A DNA stretch of 64,000 nt from Croceimicrobium sp963974215. GTDB lineage: Bacteria > Bacteroidota > Bacteroidia > Flavobacteriales > Schleiferiaceae. How positions within the stretch are numbered: position 1 is the stretch's first letter; each line of letters opens with the position of its first letter. A model generated the notes under the pieces. That model was not told where the DNA came from, made no database searches, and was given only the letters and a program-made list of their open reading frames with translations. The stretch covers positions 124,001-188,000 of the forward strand of contig CAXBBL010000009.1 in NCBI GenBank assembly GCA_963974215.1, given 5' to 3'. Shown piece after piece: positions 35,381 to 43,940 of the stretch. A program made the translations under genes and the position numbers.

Positions 35381-36199
35381 TTATAAATGTTGGGTCAATT
35401 CAATAAACAAATAAGCCAAGGGCATTGCAAATAGTAAGCTATCAATGCGGTCTAAAATTCCCCCATGACCGGGCATAAAGTTGCCGCTATCTTTTAAGTC
35501 ATGCGAACGCTTTAGAGCTGACTCAAATAGGTCGCCAAAAGTACTGCTTATAACTACGATAAAACCAAGTAGCAACCATTGCCAAGTACTAATTAGGTCC
35601 ACTCCGCTAAATTGGTCTAAAAGGTAGGCACTAAGTAAGGCGAAGAAAAGCCCACCGATAAAACCTTCCCAGGTTTTTTTGGGAGAAATTTTCGGCATCA
35701 TTTTGTTTTTCCCCAGAAAGCGACCCACCAAGTAGGCAAAGCTATCAAAGGACCAAATCATAATAAAGATACCAGCTAAAAGCCAAGGTTCTTTGGCGAG
35801 TAGGGCTAGACTTAAAAGAGGCGGAATAATATAAACCAGTCCAACAATATGATGGAAAAGCTGACTTAAACCTTCATCTTTTTGATCGAAGGCTAATAAA
35901 CATAAATTTACTAGCATCAGGCTTAAGCCTAGAATAAGTGCGAGGTATAAGCGGGTTTCAGAAATCACTTCCCCTGGGAAATTACCAAAGAGATAGAGGC
36001 TTAATACTAAAATGGCAATAGCAAAGGAGGCCGATCTAACGCTAACACCGCTAGGCTTGAAAAGCTGCCATTCAATTAAGGCAAAAGAACCTAATAAAGT
36101 AGCTAATAGTAAACCGCCCCAACTTAAATAAAAGGTGGAGACTAATATTAGGGCTACATAAACACTACCGCTAGCCGCTCTGATAAGCAAATTCCGCAT
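35381..36199 (-). CDS. cdsA: Phosphatidate cytidylyltransferase
   Basis: 272 residues, about eight membrane helices. The C-terminal family signature is clear: FGDLFESALKRSHDLKDSG followed by FMPGHGGILDRIDS (about 222-254). Makes CDP-diacylglycerol, the precursor of phosphatidylserine, so it acts two steps before the adjacent psd. Starts 1 nt past the LUD-domain gene's stop. Confidence 0.95.
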   Translation of the reverse strand: MRNLLIRAASGSVYVALILVSTFYLSWGGLLLATLLGSFALIEWQLFKPSGVSVRSASFAIAILVLSLYLFGNFPGEVISETRLYLALILGLSLMLVNLCLLAFDQKDEGLSQLFHHIVGLVYIIPPLLSLALLAKEPWLLAGIFIMIWSFDSFAYLVGRFLGKNKMMPKISPKKTWEGFIGGLFFALLSAYLLDQFSGVDLISTWQWLLLGFIVVISSTFGDLFESALKRSHDLKDSGNFMPGHGGILDRIDSLLFAMPLAYLFIELTQHL

Positions 36200-36200
36200 C

Positions 36201-36845
36201 CTACAACTGATCTTCTAATAGCAAAAGGTAAATTTCCTTACTGCAAATTTTACCTGTATCATTTTCTTCAATGTCGTCGAGTTTAATCGGACCTTTGATG
36301 GTGGTGATTTGCGAGGGAAGATTATCCTGGTATTTCACTCTAATTCCGGCTAAGGCTGTACGCAGCTTGTCGGTAATTTGGCTAGTACGCGCAATGGTTA
36401 TAAAAGTTTCAGGTAGTTGTTCTAGGGTTTTCCCTTTGAGCTGATTGGCCGAAAGCATGATACCTCCGTTAAAGGCGACTAAGTATTCGCACTCGGAGCA
36501 AAAGGCATCAGAATCTAAAAAGTCTTCACTTATTTCCACATTCGCTTTACGCAGAATGGAAATGAGGTTTTCATTTTTACAATATACCTTTCCTAGGCCA
36601 GACTCCTCCATGATGAGGCGGATATAGGTATACGCCTCGTTTTCGTCGTCACAATAAAGGAACTTTCCACCCGAATGGGTAAATCGCTTAACAAAGCCCA
36701 AGTCAAAGCCCTCCTCTTCGTCAATAACGAGAGGGGGGCTTTTTTTTACTTCAACTTTTTTATTCGTTTCATCCTCGGCGGGCTTGCCACTGATTATATC
36801 TATGAAACGACCAAATAGTCCTTTTTTCTCTTTAAACTCTGCCAT
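36201..36845 (-). CDS. LUD-domain (lactate utilisation-like) protein
   Basis: 214 residues. An N-terminal basic linker (about 1-50) precedes an LUD-like alpha/beta domain. Recognisable segments are CSECEYLVAFNGGIMLSANQ, the core, and ETFITIARTSQITDKL. It is not with lactate oxidation genes; in Flavobacteriales a LUD protein is regularly found between ftsH and cdsA, so its true role is probably unrelated to lactate. Confidence 0.8.
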   Translation of the reverse strand: MAEFKEKKGLFGRFIDIISGKPAEDETNKKVEVKKSPPLVIDEEEGFDLGFVKRFTHSGGKFLYCDDENEAYTYIRLIMEESGLGKVYCKNENLISILRKANVEISEDFLDSDAFCSECEYLVAFNGGIMLSANQLKGKTLEQLPETFITIARTSQITDKLRTALAGIRVKYQDNLPSQITTIKGPIKLDDIEENDTGKICSKEIYLLLLEDQL

Positions 36846-36870
36846 GGCTTAATTAAAGGCAGGAGAAGAT

Positions 36871-38979
36871 TTAGCTTTCAGAGGTGCTTTCTTCGGGTTT
36901 TTCTTCCGCGGCACTTTCTGCTTTTGGCTCTTCTTCGCTCACTTCCTTGGGCTTTTTTATGAAGTTTTCAGCTTCCATAACTTCGTCTCGCGACTTCCAA
37001 GGACGCTTACCAAAAATCTTCTCCAGATTTTCTTTAAAAATAACTTCTTTTTCGAGTAAGAGCTCGGCCAGTTGAACAAGTTTTTCTTTGTTCTCTGTTA
37101 ATATTTCTTTGGCTCTAATGTATTGAGCCTCAATAATTTTACTAATCTCTTCATCAATTATACGAGCAGTTTCTTCACTGTAAGGCTTGGTGAAGCCCAT
37201 GTCGTTGCCGTTTTGACTGTCGTAATAAGTGATATTTCCAAGCCTTTCATTTAAACCATAAATGGTTACCATGGCGCGCGCTTGCTTCGTTACTTTCTCT
37301 AAATCGCTTAAAGCACCGGTGGAAATTTTATTGAAAATAATTTCTTCGGCAGCCCTTCCGCCTAAAGCGGCACACATCTCATCTAAAATTTGATCTGTAT
37401 TAGTAAGCTGTCTTTCTTCCGGTAAATACCAAGCGGCCCCCAAAGATCTTCCTCTAGGAATAATGGTAACCTTAACCAAAGGCGACGCATGTTCTAATAA
37501 CCAACTAATGGTAGCATGACCAGCTTCGTGATGGGCGATTTTATTTTTCTCATCGGAAGAAATAATTTTATTTTTCTTCTCTAAACCACCGATAATACGG
37601 TCTACCGCATCTAGGAAGTCTTGCTGACCAATGGCTTTCTTGTTTTTACGAGCGGCAATTAACGCAGCTTCATTACAAACATTGGCAATATCAGCACCAC
37701 TAAAGCCTGGAGTTTGACGCGCAAGGAATTCGCTGTCTAAAGACTCATCGCTTTTAAGTGGACCTAAGTGTACTTTAAAGATTTCTTTACGCTCTGTTAA
37801 GTCGGGTAAATCAACGTAAATCTGACGGTCGAAACGGCCCGCACGCATTAAGGCTTTATCCAAGATATCGGCACGGTTCGTCGCAGCTATCACAATTACG
37901 TGTTGGTTGGTACTGAAACCATCCATTTCGGTAAGTAATTGGTTTAGAGTATTTTCTCTTTCATCGTTTCCGCCCGAGATGGCATTTTTTCCTCTGGCTC
38001 TACCAATGGCGTCAATCTCATCTATGAAAATGATAGAAGGGGATTTCTCTTTTGCTTGCTTAAATAAGTCACGTACGCGAGAGGCACCCACTCCGACAAA
38101 CATTTCCACAAAATCAGATCCTGATAGGGAGAAAAAGGGCACTTTCGCTTCACCTGCTACTGCTTTCGCAAGAAGGGTTTTACCAGTTCCGGGAGGGCCA
38201 ACTAATAAGGCTCCTTTGGGAATTTTACCACCCAAAGAGGTATAGCGTTCCGGCTCCTTTAGAAATGACACAATTTCTTCTACCTCTTCTTTGGCACCTT
38301 CTAAGCCCGCTACATTTTTGAAAGTGATTTTAACATTGGTGTTTTGGTCGAAAAGCTGTGCTTTGGATTTACCAATATTAAAGATTTGTGCACCAGGACC
38401 ACCACCGCCGCCACTCATACGACGCATGATAAAAATCCAAATACCAATCATTAGTATAAGCGGGAAGGTCCAAGCAATTACATCGCCCCAAATGTCTTTA
38501 CGCTCTTCGTGGCTGGCAATAATGCGTTTATCGTCAAGCTCTTCATGACGTTCGTAAAAATCGTCAAGGTTGTTTTTGTAAGCTTCATAGGGCATTTGGA
38601 AGGTATACTGCGGGCCACGCGGGTTGTTGGCTATACCTTTATCCCTTAGTTCTTTATAACGCTCTTTGTTCTCCAGTGACTCTTCTTTAATGAACACCTG
38701 AATTTGGTTACCGTTAATGATCTTTACTTCACTTACATCTTCAGCCAAAAGCATTTGGGTGTAAGAGGCAAAATCAGTTTTTTCGATACTGCTGCCAAAG
38801 CTGCCAATTATTTGAATGGCAATAAAAATTAAAAAGATGGCTAGGTATATCCAGTAAAAATTGAACTTCTTTTTAGGGTCATTGGGTCCTCCACCTTGTG
38901 GTTTGTCGCCAGAACCTCTTGAGAACTGCTCTTTTAATTTTCGCAGCTGCTCTTTATTTTTATCTTCTTTCTTTTCCAT
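36871..38979 (-). CDS. ftsH: ATP-dependent zinc metalloprotease FtsH
   Basis: 702 residues. Two membrane helices (about 41-61 and 167-186) flank a periplasmic domain. AAA+ domain with Walker A GPPGTGKT at 261-268, Walker B IIFIDE at 316-321 and the SRH around 375-393. Zinc protease motif HEAGH at 484-488. Acidic, Glu/Ala-rich tail after about 660. Degrades membrane and short-lived cytosolic proteins. It lies between rsfS and the phospholipid genes. Confidence 0.97.
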   Translation of the reverse strand: MEKKEDKNKEQLRKLKEQFSRGSGDKPQGGGPNDPKKKFNFYWIYLAIFLIFIAIQIIGSFGSSIEKTDFASYTQMLLAEDVSEVKIINGNQIQVFIKEESLENKERYKELRDKGIANNPRGPQYTFQMPYEAYKNNLDDFYERHEELDDKRIIASHEERKDIWGDVIAWTFPLILMIGIWIFIMRRMSGGGGGPGAQIFNIGKSKAQLFDQNTNVKITFKNVAGLEGAKEEVEEIVSFLKEPERYTSLGGKIPKGALLVGPPGTGKTLLAKAVAGEAKVPFFSLSGSDFVEMFVGVGASRVRDLFKQAKEKSPSIIFIDEIDAIGRARGKNAISGGNDERENTLNQLLTEMDGFSTNQHVIVIAATNRADILDKALMRAGRFDRQIYVDLPDLTERKEIFKVHLGPLKSDESLDSEFLARQTPGFSGADIANVCNEAALIAARKNKKAIGQQDFLDAVDRIIGGLEKKNKIISSDEKNKIAHHEAGHATISWLLEHASPLVKVTIIPRGRSLGAAWYLPEERQLTNTDQILDEMCAALGGRAAEEIIFNKISTGALSDLEKVTKQARAMVTIYGLNERLGNITYYDSQNGNDMGFTKPYSEETARIIDEEISKIIEAQYIRAKEILTENKEKLVQLAELLLEKEVIFKENLEKIFGKRPWKSRDEVMEAENFIKKPKEVSEEEPKAESAAEEKPEESTSES

Positions 38980-39000
38980 TTTCGTTCGTGCTCCTTTACT

Positions 39001-39363
39001 CTATTTTTCTTCAATGTGAGTTATTTCACCGTCGCCCCAAAGACTCTCCAAGTCATAAAATTTGCGCGTTTCAGATTGAAAAACGTGTACTACCGTGTCT
39101 ACGTAGTCCATTAAAATCCATTCAGAATTTTCTAGACCTTCCACGTGCCATGGTTTTTCGCTTAGTTCTTCACGTACAACTTTTTCCACCGAATGACTGA
39201 TGGCTTTAACTTGGGTGTTGGAGTTTCCTTCGCTAATAACAAAGAAAGAGCAGATAGAGTTCTCAATATTCCTTAAATCAAGGATGGTTATTCCCTTAGC
39301 TTTGAGGTTTTCCATACCCTCAATTATCTTAGAAACTAAGTCGGGAAATTTCGCTTTCGCCAT
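39001..39363 (-). CDS. rsfS: Ribosome silencing factor RsfS
   Basis: 120 residues, Iojap/RsfS fold. Motifs: ILDLRNIENSICSFFVISEG at the N-terminal half and the WILMDYVDTVVHVF segment (about 82-95). Binds L14 of the large subunit and blocks subunit joining in starvation. Heads the rsfS-ftsH-LUD-cdsA-psd-ACBP set, 21 nt before ftsH. Confidence 0.95.
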   Translation of the reverse strand: MAKAKFPDLVSKIIEGMENLKAKGITILDLRNIENSICSFFVISEGNSNTQVKAISHSVEKVVREELSEKPWHVEGLENSEWILMDYVDTVVHVFQSETRKFYDLESLWGDGEITHIEEK

Positions 39364-39384
39364 TAAATACTTTTATTTTCGTTG

Positions 39385-39411
39385 CAAAATTAAACAATGT
39401 AAACTTGGCAA
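39385..39411 (-). promoter_or_regulatory. Candidate promoter of the rsfS-ftsH operon
   Basis: On the minus strand: TTG (39411-39409), 16 nt, TAATTTTG (39392-39385), which matches TAnnTTTG. The spacing is slightly short. The element ends 21 nt before the rsfS ATG. Confidence 0.5.
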
Positions 39412-39439
39412 GCCTACGCTTGCGCCTTTTAATACTATT

Positions 39440-40189
39440 ATGAATACGAAATTGGTCGGAATTAGTATTATTCATCTACCTGAAACAGATAGTACCAATA
39501 AGGCAATCAAAAACAAATTAAATCAGGAAAAGGTTCCTGAAGGTTTTGTCGTATCTACCGAATACCAAACACTGGGCCGTGGACAATTTGGCAATAGTTG
39601 GGAATCTGAACGGGCACATAACCTGCTTTTTAGCACGGTTTTCTATCCGAAATTCTTAAAGCTTAATGAAAGCTATCGCCTTACTATGTCAGTCTGTCTT
39701 GCAATTTGTGACTTCCTCGCGGAAATGGATTATAAGGCACAAATAAAATGGCCCAATGATATTTTATTGGAAGGGAAAAAGCTATCGGGTACTTTATTGG
39801 AAAGTTCTTTAAACTCGCGCAATTTTGAATATTGTGTGGTGGGAATTGGCCTAAATGTAAACCAAATTTCTTTTGAAAATAGTAGTGCTGTTTCGCTTAG
39901 GCAGATAAGTGAAAAGGAATATTCGCTTTCTGAATTATATCCGAAGCTATTTAGTCACTTAAATAGAAGGTACCTAGCTTTGAAACAAGGTGGACAAGCT
40001 TTGCAGCAAAGAGATTTTAATCAACGACTTTATGGCAACCAGCAAAGTGTACCGATAATTTGGCAGGATAAGGAGCACTGGGTTCATTGCCGCGGAGTAG
40101 ACCCCCAAGGGAATCTACTGGTAGAATTTAAGGATGGATCCTTTCAGCTATTCCGACATAAGGAAATTAGCTTTCAATTGAAAAGCTAG
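39440..40189 (+). CDS. birA: Biotin--[acetyl-CoA-carboxylase] ligase
   Basis: 249 residues from the ATG at 39440 (MNTKLVGISI). The frame is open upstream to 39200, but that part overlaps rsfS on the other strand and has no family similarity. Catalytic motifs: TDSTNKA, GRGQFGNSWES (the biotinyl-AMP loop, varied from the usual GRGRxGR), KWPNDILL and the GIGLNVN motif. No N-terminal HTH, so it is a ligase without repressor function. Divergent from rsfS. Confidence 0.93.
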   Translation: MNTKLVGISIIHLPETDSTNKAIKNKLNQEKVPEGFVVSTEYQTLGRGQFGNSWESERAHNLLFSTVFYPKFLKLNESYRLTMSVCLAICDFLAEMDYKAQIKWPNDILLEGKKLSGTLLESSLNSRNFEYCVVGIGLNVNQISFENSSAVSLRQISEKEYSLSELYPKLFSHLNRRYLALKQGGQALQQRDFNQRLYGNQQSVPIIWQDKEHWVHCRGVDPQGNLLVEFKDGSFQLFRHKEISFQLKS

Positions 40190-40222
40190 GAGAGTAAGCT
40201 AGGGCAGCGGCTAGAATTATAG

Positions 40223-40414
40223 ACCAGAGTTTGGCGTAAAATTGTAGTCTCAGGTTTTCACTTGTATTAAAAAAAAAAACACTGATAAGCCCATGCAGAA
40301 AAGCGTTTTTCTGCGCCTTAGCTCTTTGCAAAAGGCCGCTATTGTCTCAGCGCATCAGCTTAAAGTCCATTGTTTATCAGAGGTCTGAGGCCTACTTTTA
40401 CATCGAACTCACCT
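40223..40414 (+). mobile_element. Shortened copy of the dispersed MITE-like element with 5-bp target duplication
   Basis: 192 bp. The left end ACCAGAGTTTGGCG then TTGTAGTCTCAGGTTTTCA and the right end AGAGGTCTGAGGCCTACTTT then TACATCGAACTCACCT match both ends of the 261-bp copies. The middle is rearranged: it holds a long A run and a GCAGAAAA/TTTTCTGC hairpin, but keeps the GGCCGCTATTG and CAGCTTAAA segments. It is flanked by TATAG on both sides (40218-40222 and 40415-40419). The right edge touches the last base of the stop codon of the SRPBCC gene. Confidence 0.78.
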
Positions 40415-40800
40415 TATAGCTTAGCGGTGGCATTGGCTAAATCCTCAATAAATTTTTTCAGAGGACGCTCAACCATCATTTTCATCATCGGGTTAAATTT
40501 GCCTGCAAAGTCATAATGCACTTGACTGCCTTCTTCATTTGCTTCAACCATACAAGCTAAAGTGAAATCTAATTTAGAGCTTGCGGCTTTAAATTTCATC
40601 ATGGAAGGAACCGTTTTTTCGTCTACTAAAAGGCGAACATCGGGCATACCTTTTAAACCAAAAACAAAGGTGTTTTCGTCTGCTTCAAAACGCTCAACCG
40701 AAGCTGGCATAAAAAGCTTCATGTTTTCTAAGTTGTCGAAAAGGGCAAAAAGCTCTTCTGGACTTTTATTTACTTGAACTTTTTCGGATGAGAATTCCAT
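40414..40800 (-). CDS. SRPBCC-family (START/Bet v1-like) protein
   Basis: 128 residues, single hydrophobic-pocket domain of the polyketide cyclase / CoxG-like type (N-terminal SSEKVQVNKSPEELFALFDN, C-terminal amphipathic helix VERPLKKFIEDLANATAKL). Ligand unknown. It begins 1 nt past the pyrE stop, so it is co-transcribed with pyrE. Its stop codon abuts the dispersed element at 40223-40414; restoring the pre-insertion sequence gives the same TAA stop. Confidence 0.83.
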   Translation of the reverse strand: MEFSSEKVQVNKSPEELFALFDNLENMKLFMPASVERFEADENTFVFGLKGMPDVRLLVDEKTVPSMMKFKAASSKLDFTLACMVEANEEGSQVHYDFAGKFNPMMKMMVERPLKKFIEDLANATAKL

Positions 40801-40801
40801 A

Positions 40802-41443
40802 TTAAATTTTCCAGTTAGCTGGGTCTTTTCTCCAGCTGATTAATGTATCAAAACTTGCCTGATCTATGGCGCCACTTTCTTGTAATTGACTAATCAGGTG
40901 TGGATAATCGCTAAGCGTATGTAAATTACAATTTGCTGTAGCAAAATTTTCCTCAGCAATGCGGAAGGCATAAGTGAAAAGGGCGACCATGCCCATTACT
41001 TCTGCTCCACTATTTTTTAAGACCTCTACGACCTTTAAACTACTACCACCCGTGCTAATAAGGTCTTCTATAACCACCACTTTGCTGTTTGATTTTAGGT
41101 CGCCTTCAATTTGATTTTGGCGGCCGTGTTTCTTCGGTTCGGGGCGAACATAAACCATGGGAAGGTTTAGCTCATCTGCTACTAAAGCGCCTATAGCAAT
41201 CGCTCCAGTAGCAACGCCAACAATATACTCCACCTCGGGGTATAGTTTTTTTACGGCTTCAGCTAATTGTAGTTTTAAGAAATTTCTCAAATGCGGATGA
41301 CTGAGTGTCACGCGGTTATCGCAATAAATTGGTGATTTCCAACCAGAGGCCCAAGTGAAGGGATCTTCGGGTTGTAGTTTTATTGCCTTAATTTGCAAAA
41401 GCTCAGTGGCCGTTTTGCGAGCGGTTTGTGCATCTAAAATCAT
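40802..41443 (-). CDS. pyrE: Orotate phosphoribosyltransferase
   Basis: 213 residues from the ATG at 41443 (MILDAQTARKTATELLQI). An upstream ATG at 41467 would overlap the divergent NUDIX gene and the -7 element, so it is rejected. The PRPP-binding motif VVVIEDLISTGGSS and the YVRPEPKKHGRQNQIEG loop with conserved Lys/His/Arg are clear. Converts orotate plus PRPP to OMP in pyrimidine synthesis. Confidence 0.95.
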   Translation of the reverse strand: MILDAQTARKTATELLQIKAIKLQPEDPFTWASGWKSPIYCDNRVTLSHPHLRNFLKLQLAEAVKKLYPEVEYIVGVATGAIAIGALVADELNLPMVYVRPEPKKHGRQNQIEGDLKSNSKVVVIEDLISTGGSSLKVVEVLKNSGAEVMGMVALFTYAFRIAEENFATANCNLHTLSDYPHLISQLQESGAIDQASFDTLISWRKDPANWKI

Positions 41444-41447
41444 GGGC

Positions 41448-41455
41448 CAAATGTA
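41448..41455 (-). promoter_or_regulatory. -7 promoter element of pyrE inside the NUDIX start
   Basis: TACATTTG on the minus strand (exact TAnnTTTG) ends 4 nt before the pyrE ATG and covers the ATG of the divergent NUDIX gene. pyrE is therefore likely leaderless. Confidence 0.55.
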
Positions 41456-42047
41456 TAAAGTTTTCATTAAGGAAAGTCTATTAATTCTTAGCGATACGCC
41501 TAAAGAAGGAGCGATAAACTATTTAGGAACGGAGCAGTTGCGAAACTTAGTTAAAAGCATGGCTTCTAGCGAGAATAGCAGCGTTTACATCTGGTCTTTT
41601 GATCTGCCGAAAATGTGGCAGTCTTTTAAATCTTTGTTTCGAATTATTGACGCTGCCGGTGGTGCTATAAAAAGTCCTGAAGGAGATTTACTTATGATTT
41701 ATCGCTATGGACATTGGGATCTGCCGAAAGGGAAAATAGAAGTAGGCGAAAGCAAAGAAGAAGGCGCGATTCGCGAAGTGATGGAAGAATGCGGCGTAGA
41801 CGAACCTGAGATAATTGGCGTTTTACCCACTACTTACCACTACTACGAATTAGAGGGCGAGCCGATTTTGAAACGCAGCTTCTGGTTCGCGATGGAGCTG
41901 GATAAAAGCACGCCGCTAAAGCCTCAATTAGAAGAAGATATTTCTCAGGTAATTTGGTGTGATTCGGCTAAAGTGGAGGAGCTAAAAGACCAATCTTATG
42001 GTAATATCCGTTTAGTTTTAGAAGCCTTGGAGCAAGGCGAATGGTAA
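41451..42047 (+). CDS. NUDIX hydrolase
   Basis: 198 residues from the ATG at 41451 (MYKVFIKESLLIL); the longer frame runs back into pyrE on the other strand and is not credible. The Nudix box GKIEVGESKEEGAIREVMEE, followed by CGV, is complete (G-x5-E-x7-REVxEExGV). It hydrolyses a nucleoside diphosphate derivative; the substrate cannot be read. An extra roughly 75-residue N-terminal region is characteristic of a Bacteroidota subgroup. Its stop codon directly adjoins the coaD stop (0-bp gap). Confidence 0.92.
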   Translation: MYKVFIKESLLILSDTPKEGAINYLGTEQLRNLVKSMASSENSSVYIWSFDLPKMWQSFKSLFRIIDAAGGAIKSPEGDLLMIYRYGHWDLPKGKIEVGESKEEGAIREVMEECGVDEPEIIGVLPTTYHYYELEGEPILKRSFWFAMELDKSTPLKPQLEEDISQVIWCDSAKVEELKDQSYGNIRLVLEALEQGEW

Positions 42048-42503
42048 TTAAATCCGCACTGCCGCCGGTACAAATTGAGTGTAATCGCCATTATTCCGCA
42101 TAACGTCGCGCACAATACTGCTACTTATCGACGAAAGTCCAGAGGCCGTCAATAAGAAAATAGTTTCCAAATCCTTCTTTAATTTCCGGTTGGTTTGTGC
42201 GATGGCTTTTTCAAATTCAAAGTCGCTTGGATTGCGTAAACCACGTAAAATAAACTGAGCATTTTTTCTTTCGCAATATTCGATTGTCAGACCTTGGTAA
42301 GAGTCTACGATCACCTTAGCCTCATCCTTAAAAGTTTCGGCAATCCAGTTGATACGCTGCTCTTTTTCGAACCTATATTTTTTAGTCGCATTGCTGCCAA
42401 CGGCAATGATTATCTGATCGAAAAGAGGTAAAGCGCGCTGCACAATGTCGAGGTGTCCTAAAGTGATTGGGTCAAAGGAACCAGGGAATACTGCTATTTT
42501 CAT
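42048..42503 (-). CDS. coaD: Pantetheine-phosphate adenylyltransferase
   Basis: 151 residues from the ATG at 42503, which forms an ATGA overlap with the ddl stop and gives the canonical MKIAVFPGSFDPITLGH. The frame is open 10 codons further up but that part has no similarity. Second motif SSISSSIVRD near residue 130. Adenylates phosphopantetheine in CoA synthesis. Confidence 0.96.
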   Translation of the reverse strand: MKIAVFPGSFDPITLGHLDIVQRALPLFDQIIIAVGSNATKKYRFEKEQRINWIAETFKDEAKVIVDSYQGLTIEYCERKNAQFILRGLRNPSDFEFEKAIAQTNRKLKKDLETIFLLTASGLSSISSSIVRDVMRNNGDYTQFVPAAVRI

Positions 42504-43483
42504 AGATGAGATTTTAGGGTATTGGCGATGCAATCGCCGAAAAGTTCGTGTAGGCTAATGCCAGCGTACAAAGCTTGCTGCGGTAATAAGCTTTGTTTGC
42601 TTAAGCCGGGGACGGTATTTACTTCAATTAAAACTGGATCACTTTCGTTTTCGAGAATATAATCTACTCGAGCCAATCCGCTTAATTCCAATAATTTATA
42701 AACCTCTTCGCTCATGCGCATTACCTTTTCGTACACTGCCGCACTGATGTCGGCAGGCGTTTTTTCTTCGGAGGCACCACTGTATTTTGATTCGTAGTCG
42801 AAGTATTCATTTTTAGGCTTAATGTGCGTTACAGCCAGAGCGGAAATTTTACCGCTGTGATCCGAAACACCGCAGGCAAGCTCTAAGCCCTTTACTTGGC
42901 CCTCAATCAATACTTTGTGATCTATACTTTGGGCAGTTTTAATCGCTTCCGCTAGATGGGCTTTGTCTTTAACCATACTCACCCCTATGGAAGAACCACT
43001 ACGAGTAGGCTTCACGAAACAGGGTAGTCCAACTTGATTGAGAATTTCGTCTTCATTAATTTCTTCGAAACCATGCAGGAAAATCGCTTTTGGCGTTTTG
43101 AAACCGTAAGAAGAAAGTAAAATATTACACTCGGCCTTATTAAAAGTTAAAGCGCTAGCAAATTGCTTGGAACTGCTATAAGGCATTCTCAGCATATCGA
43201 AATATCCAGCTAAAGGACCGTCTTCGCCGGGGTGCCCGTGTATGGCGTTAAAGATGCCGTCGAAATTTATTTTTTCAGTGCCAAGAGTAAAACTAAAATC
43301 GTCGCTTAAAATAGGATAAGCCTTGCCTTCATCATCTAGTGCGCGCCAATTACTGCGCTCTAAAATTACACGGAAAAGGCGGTATTCACTTCCTTGTAGG
43401 CTTTCATATACCACTTGCCCCGAATTCATTGATACCTCAAATTCGGCCGAGTAGCCTCCCATAATAATCCCAATGGTTTTCAT
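42500..43483 (-). CDS. ddl: D-alanine--D-alanine ligase
   Basis: 327 residues, ATP-grasp enzyme of peptidoglycan synthesis. N-terminal GIIMGGYSAEFEVSMNSG, central CFVKPTRSGSSIGVSMV, and the C-terminal LIEVNTVPGLSKQSLLP with the metal-binding Glu/Asn and the Ser/Leu of the omega loop. Overlaps coaD by 4 nt; probably one operon from dinB (45886) to coaD. Confidence 0.96.
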   Translation of the reverse strand: MKTIGIIMGGYSAEFEVSMNSGQVVYESLQGSEYRLFRVILERSNWRALDDEGKAYPILSDDFSFTLGTEKINFDGIFNAIHGHPGEDGPLAGYFDMLRMPYSSSKQFASALTFNKAECNILLSSYGFKTPKAIFLHGFEEINEDEILNQVGLPCFVKPTRSGSSIGVSMVKDKAHLAEAIKTAQSIDHKVLIEGQVKGLELACGVSDHSGKISALAVTHIKPKNEYFDYESKYSGASEEKTPADISAAVYEKVMRMSEEVYKLLELSGLARVDYILENESDPVLIEVNTVPGLSKQSLLPQQALYAGISLHELFGDCIANTLKSHL

Positions 43484-43493
43484 AATTGAATCC

Positions 43494-43940
43494 CTAATTT
43501 TTAATTTGAATGCTAGAAAGGCGCTCCCTTAAAGAAGGGATGTTTTGGATGCGCATGCTTAAATGCTGAAAGAAATCATCGCTCATTCCGTATTTATCTT
43601 CGATCGCATGTAAGATAGAAGGGAACTTATCGCGTTGACTTTTCCGATAGGACATAAGGTAATAAAATACCTCGAACTCTTTAGCGCTGTAATGCGCTTT
43701 GAGGCTATCCACATTTTTTAATTTATGATAGTCATATTGCATTTCATCCCATAATTGTGCATCAATGGGGAGAGTAGCAAATACACTGTCGAATTGAATA
43801 TTTTGGGCCAATTTAGCTTCTTGCAGCTCTCGATTGATCAAAAGGAAAGTCCTTAAATCACTGTCGCTATAATCTTCTTCGCTTTGCGCAGATGCGCAGA
43901 AACAAAGGGGAATTAAACAAATAAAGAATAGACTTCGCAT
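43494..43940 (-). CDS. Secreted protein of unknown function
   Basis: 148 residues. Signal peptide (RSLFFICLIPLCFCASAQ). The mature part is helical and charged, with no motif recognised. Its ATG overlaps the stop of the DUF4197 gene by one base, and ddl starts 10 nt downstream, so it is in the middle of the dinB-coaD set. Confidence 0.65.
   Translation of the reverse strand: MRSLFFICLIPLCFCASAQSEEDYSDSDLRTFLLINRELQEAKLAQNIQFDSVFATLPIDAQLWDEMQYDYHKLKNVDSLKAHYSAKEFEVFYYLMSYRKSQRDKFPSILHAIEDKYGMSDDFFQHLSMRIQNIPSLRERLSSIQIKN

Noticed and set aside
36201..36845. Lactate utilisation protein (LutC-type)
   Set aside because: No LutA/LutB partners, and the conserved position beside ftsH and cdsA argues against a lactate role; only the domain name is kept.
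39200..39439. N-terminal extension of birA by 80 codons
   Set aside because: The extension is the antisense of rsfS; biotin ligase similarity begins at the ATG at 39440.
40262..40285. Run of about 12 A in the shortened element copy as a terminator tail
   Set aside because: No stable hairpin lies directly beside the run in the right orientation; it is treated as internal element sequence.
41355..41450. N-terminal extension of the NUDIX gene by 32 codons
   Set aside because: It runs antisense through the pyrE start; the conserved N-terminus begins at 41451.
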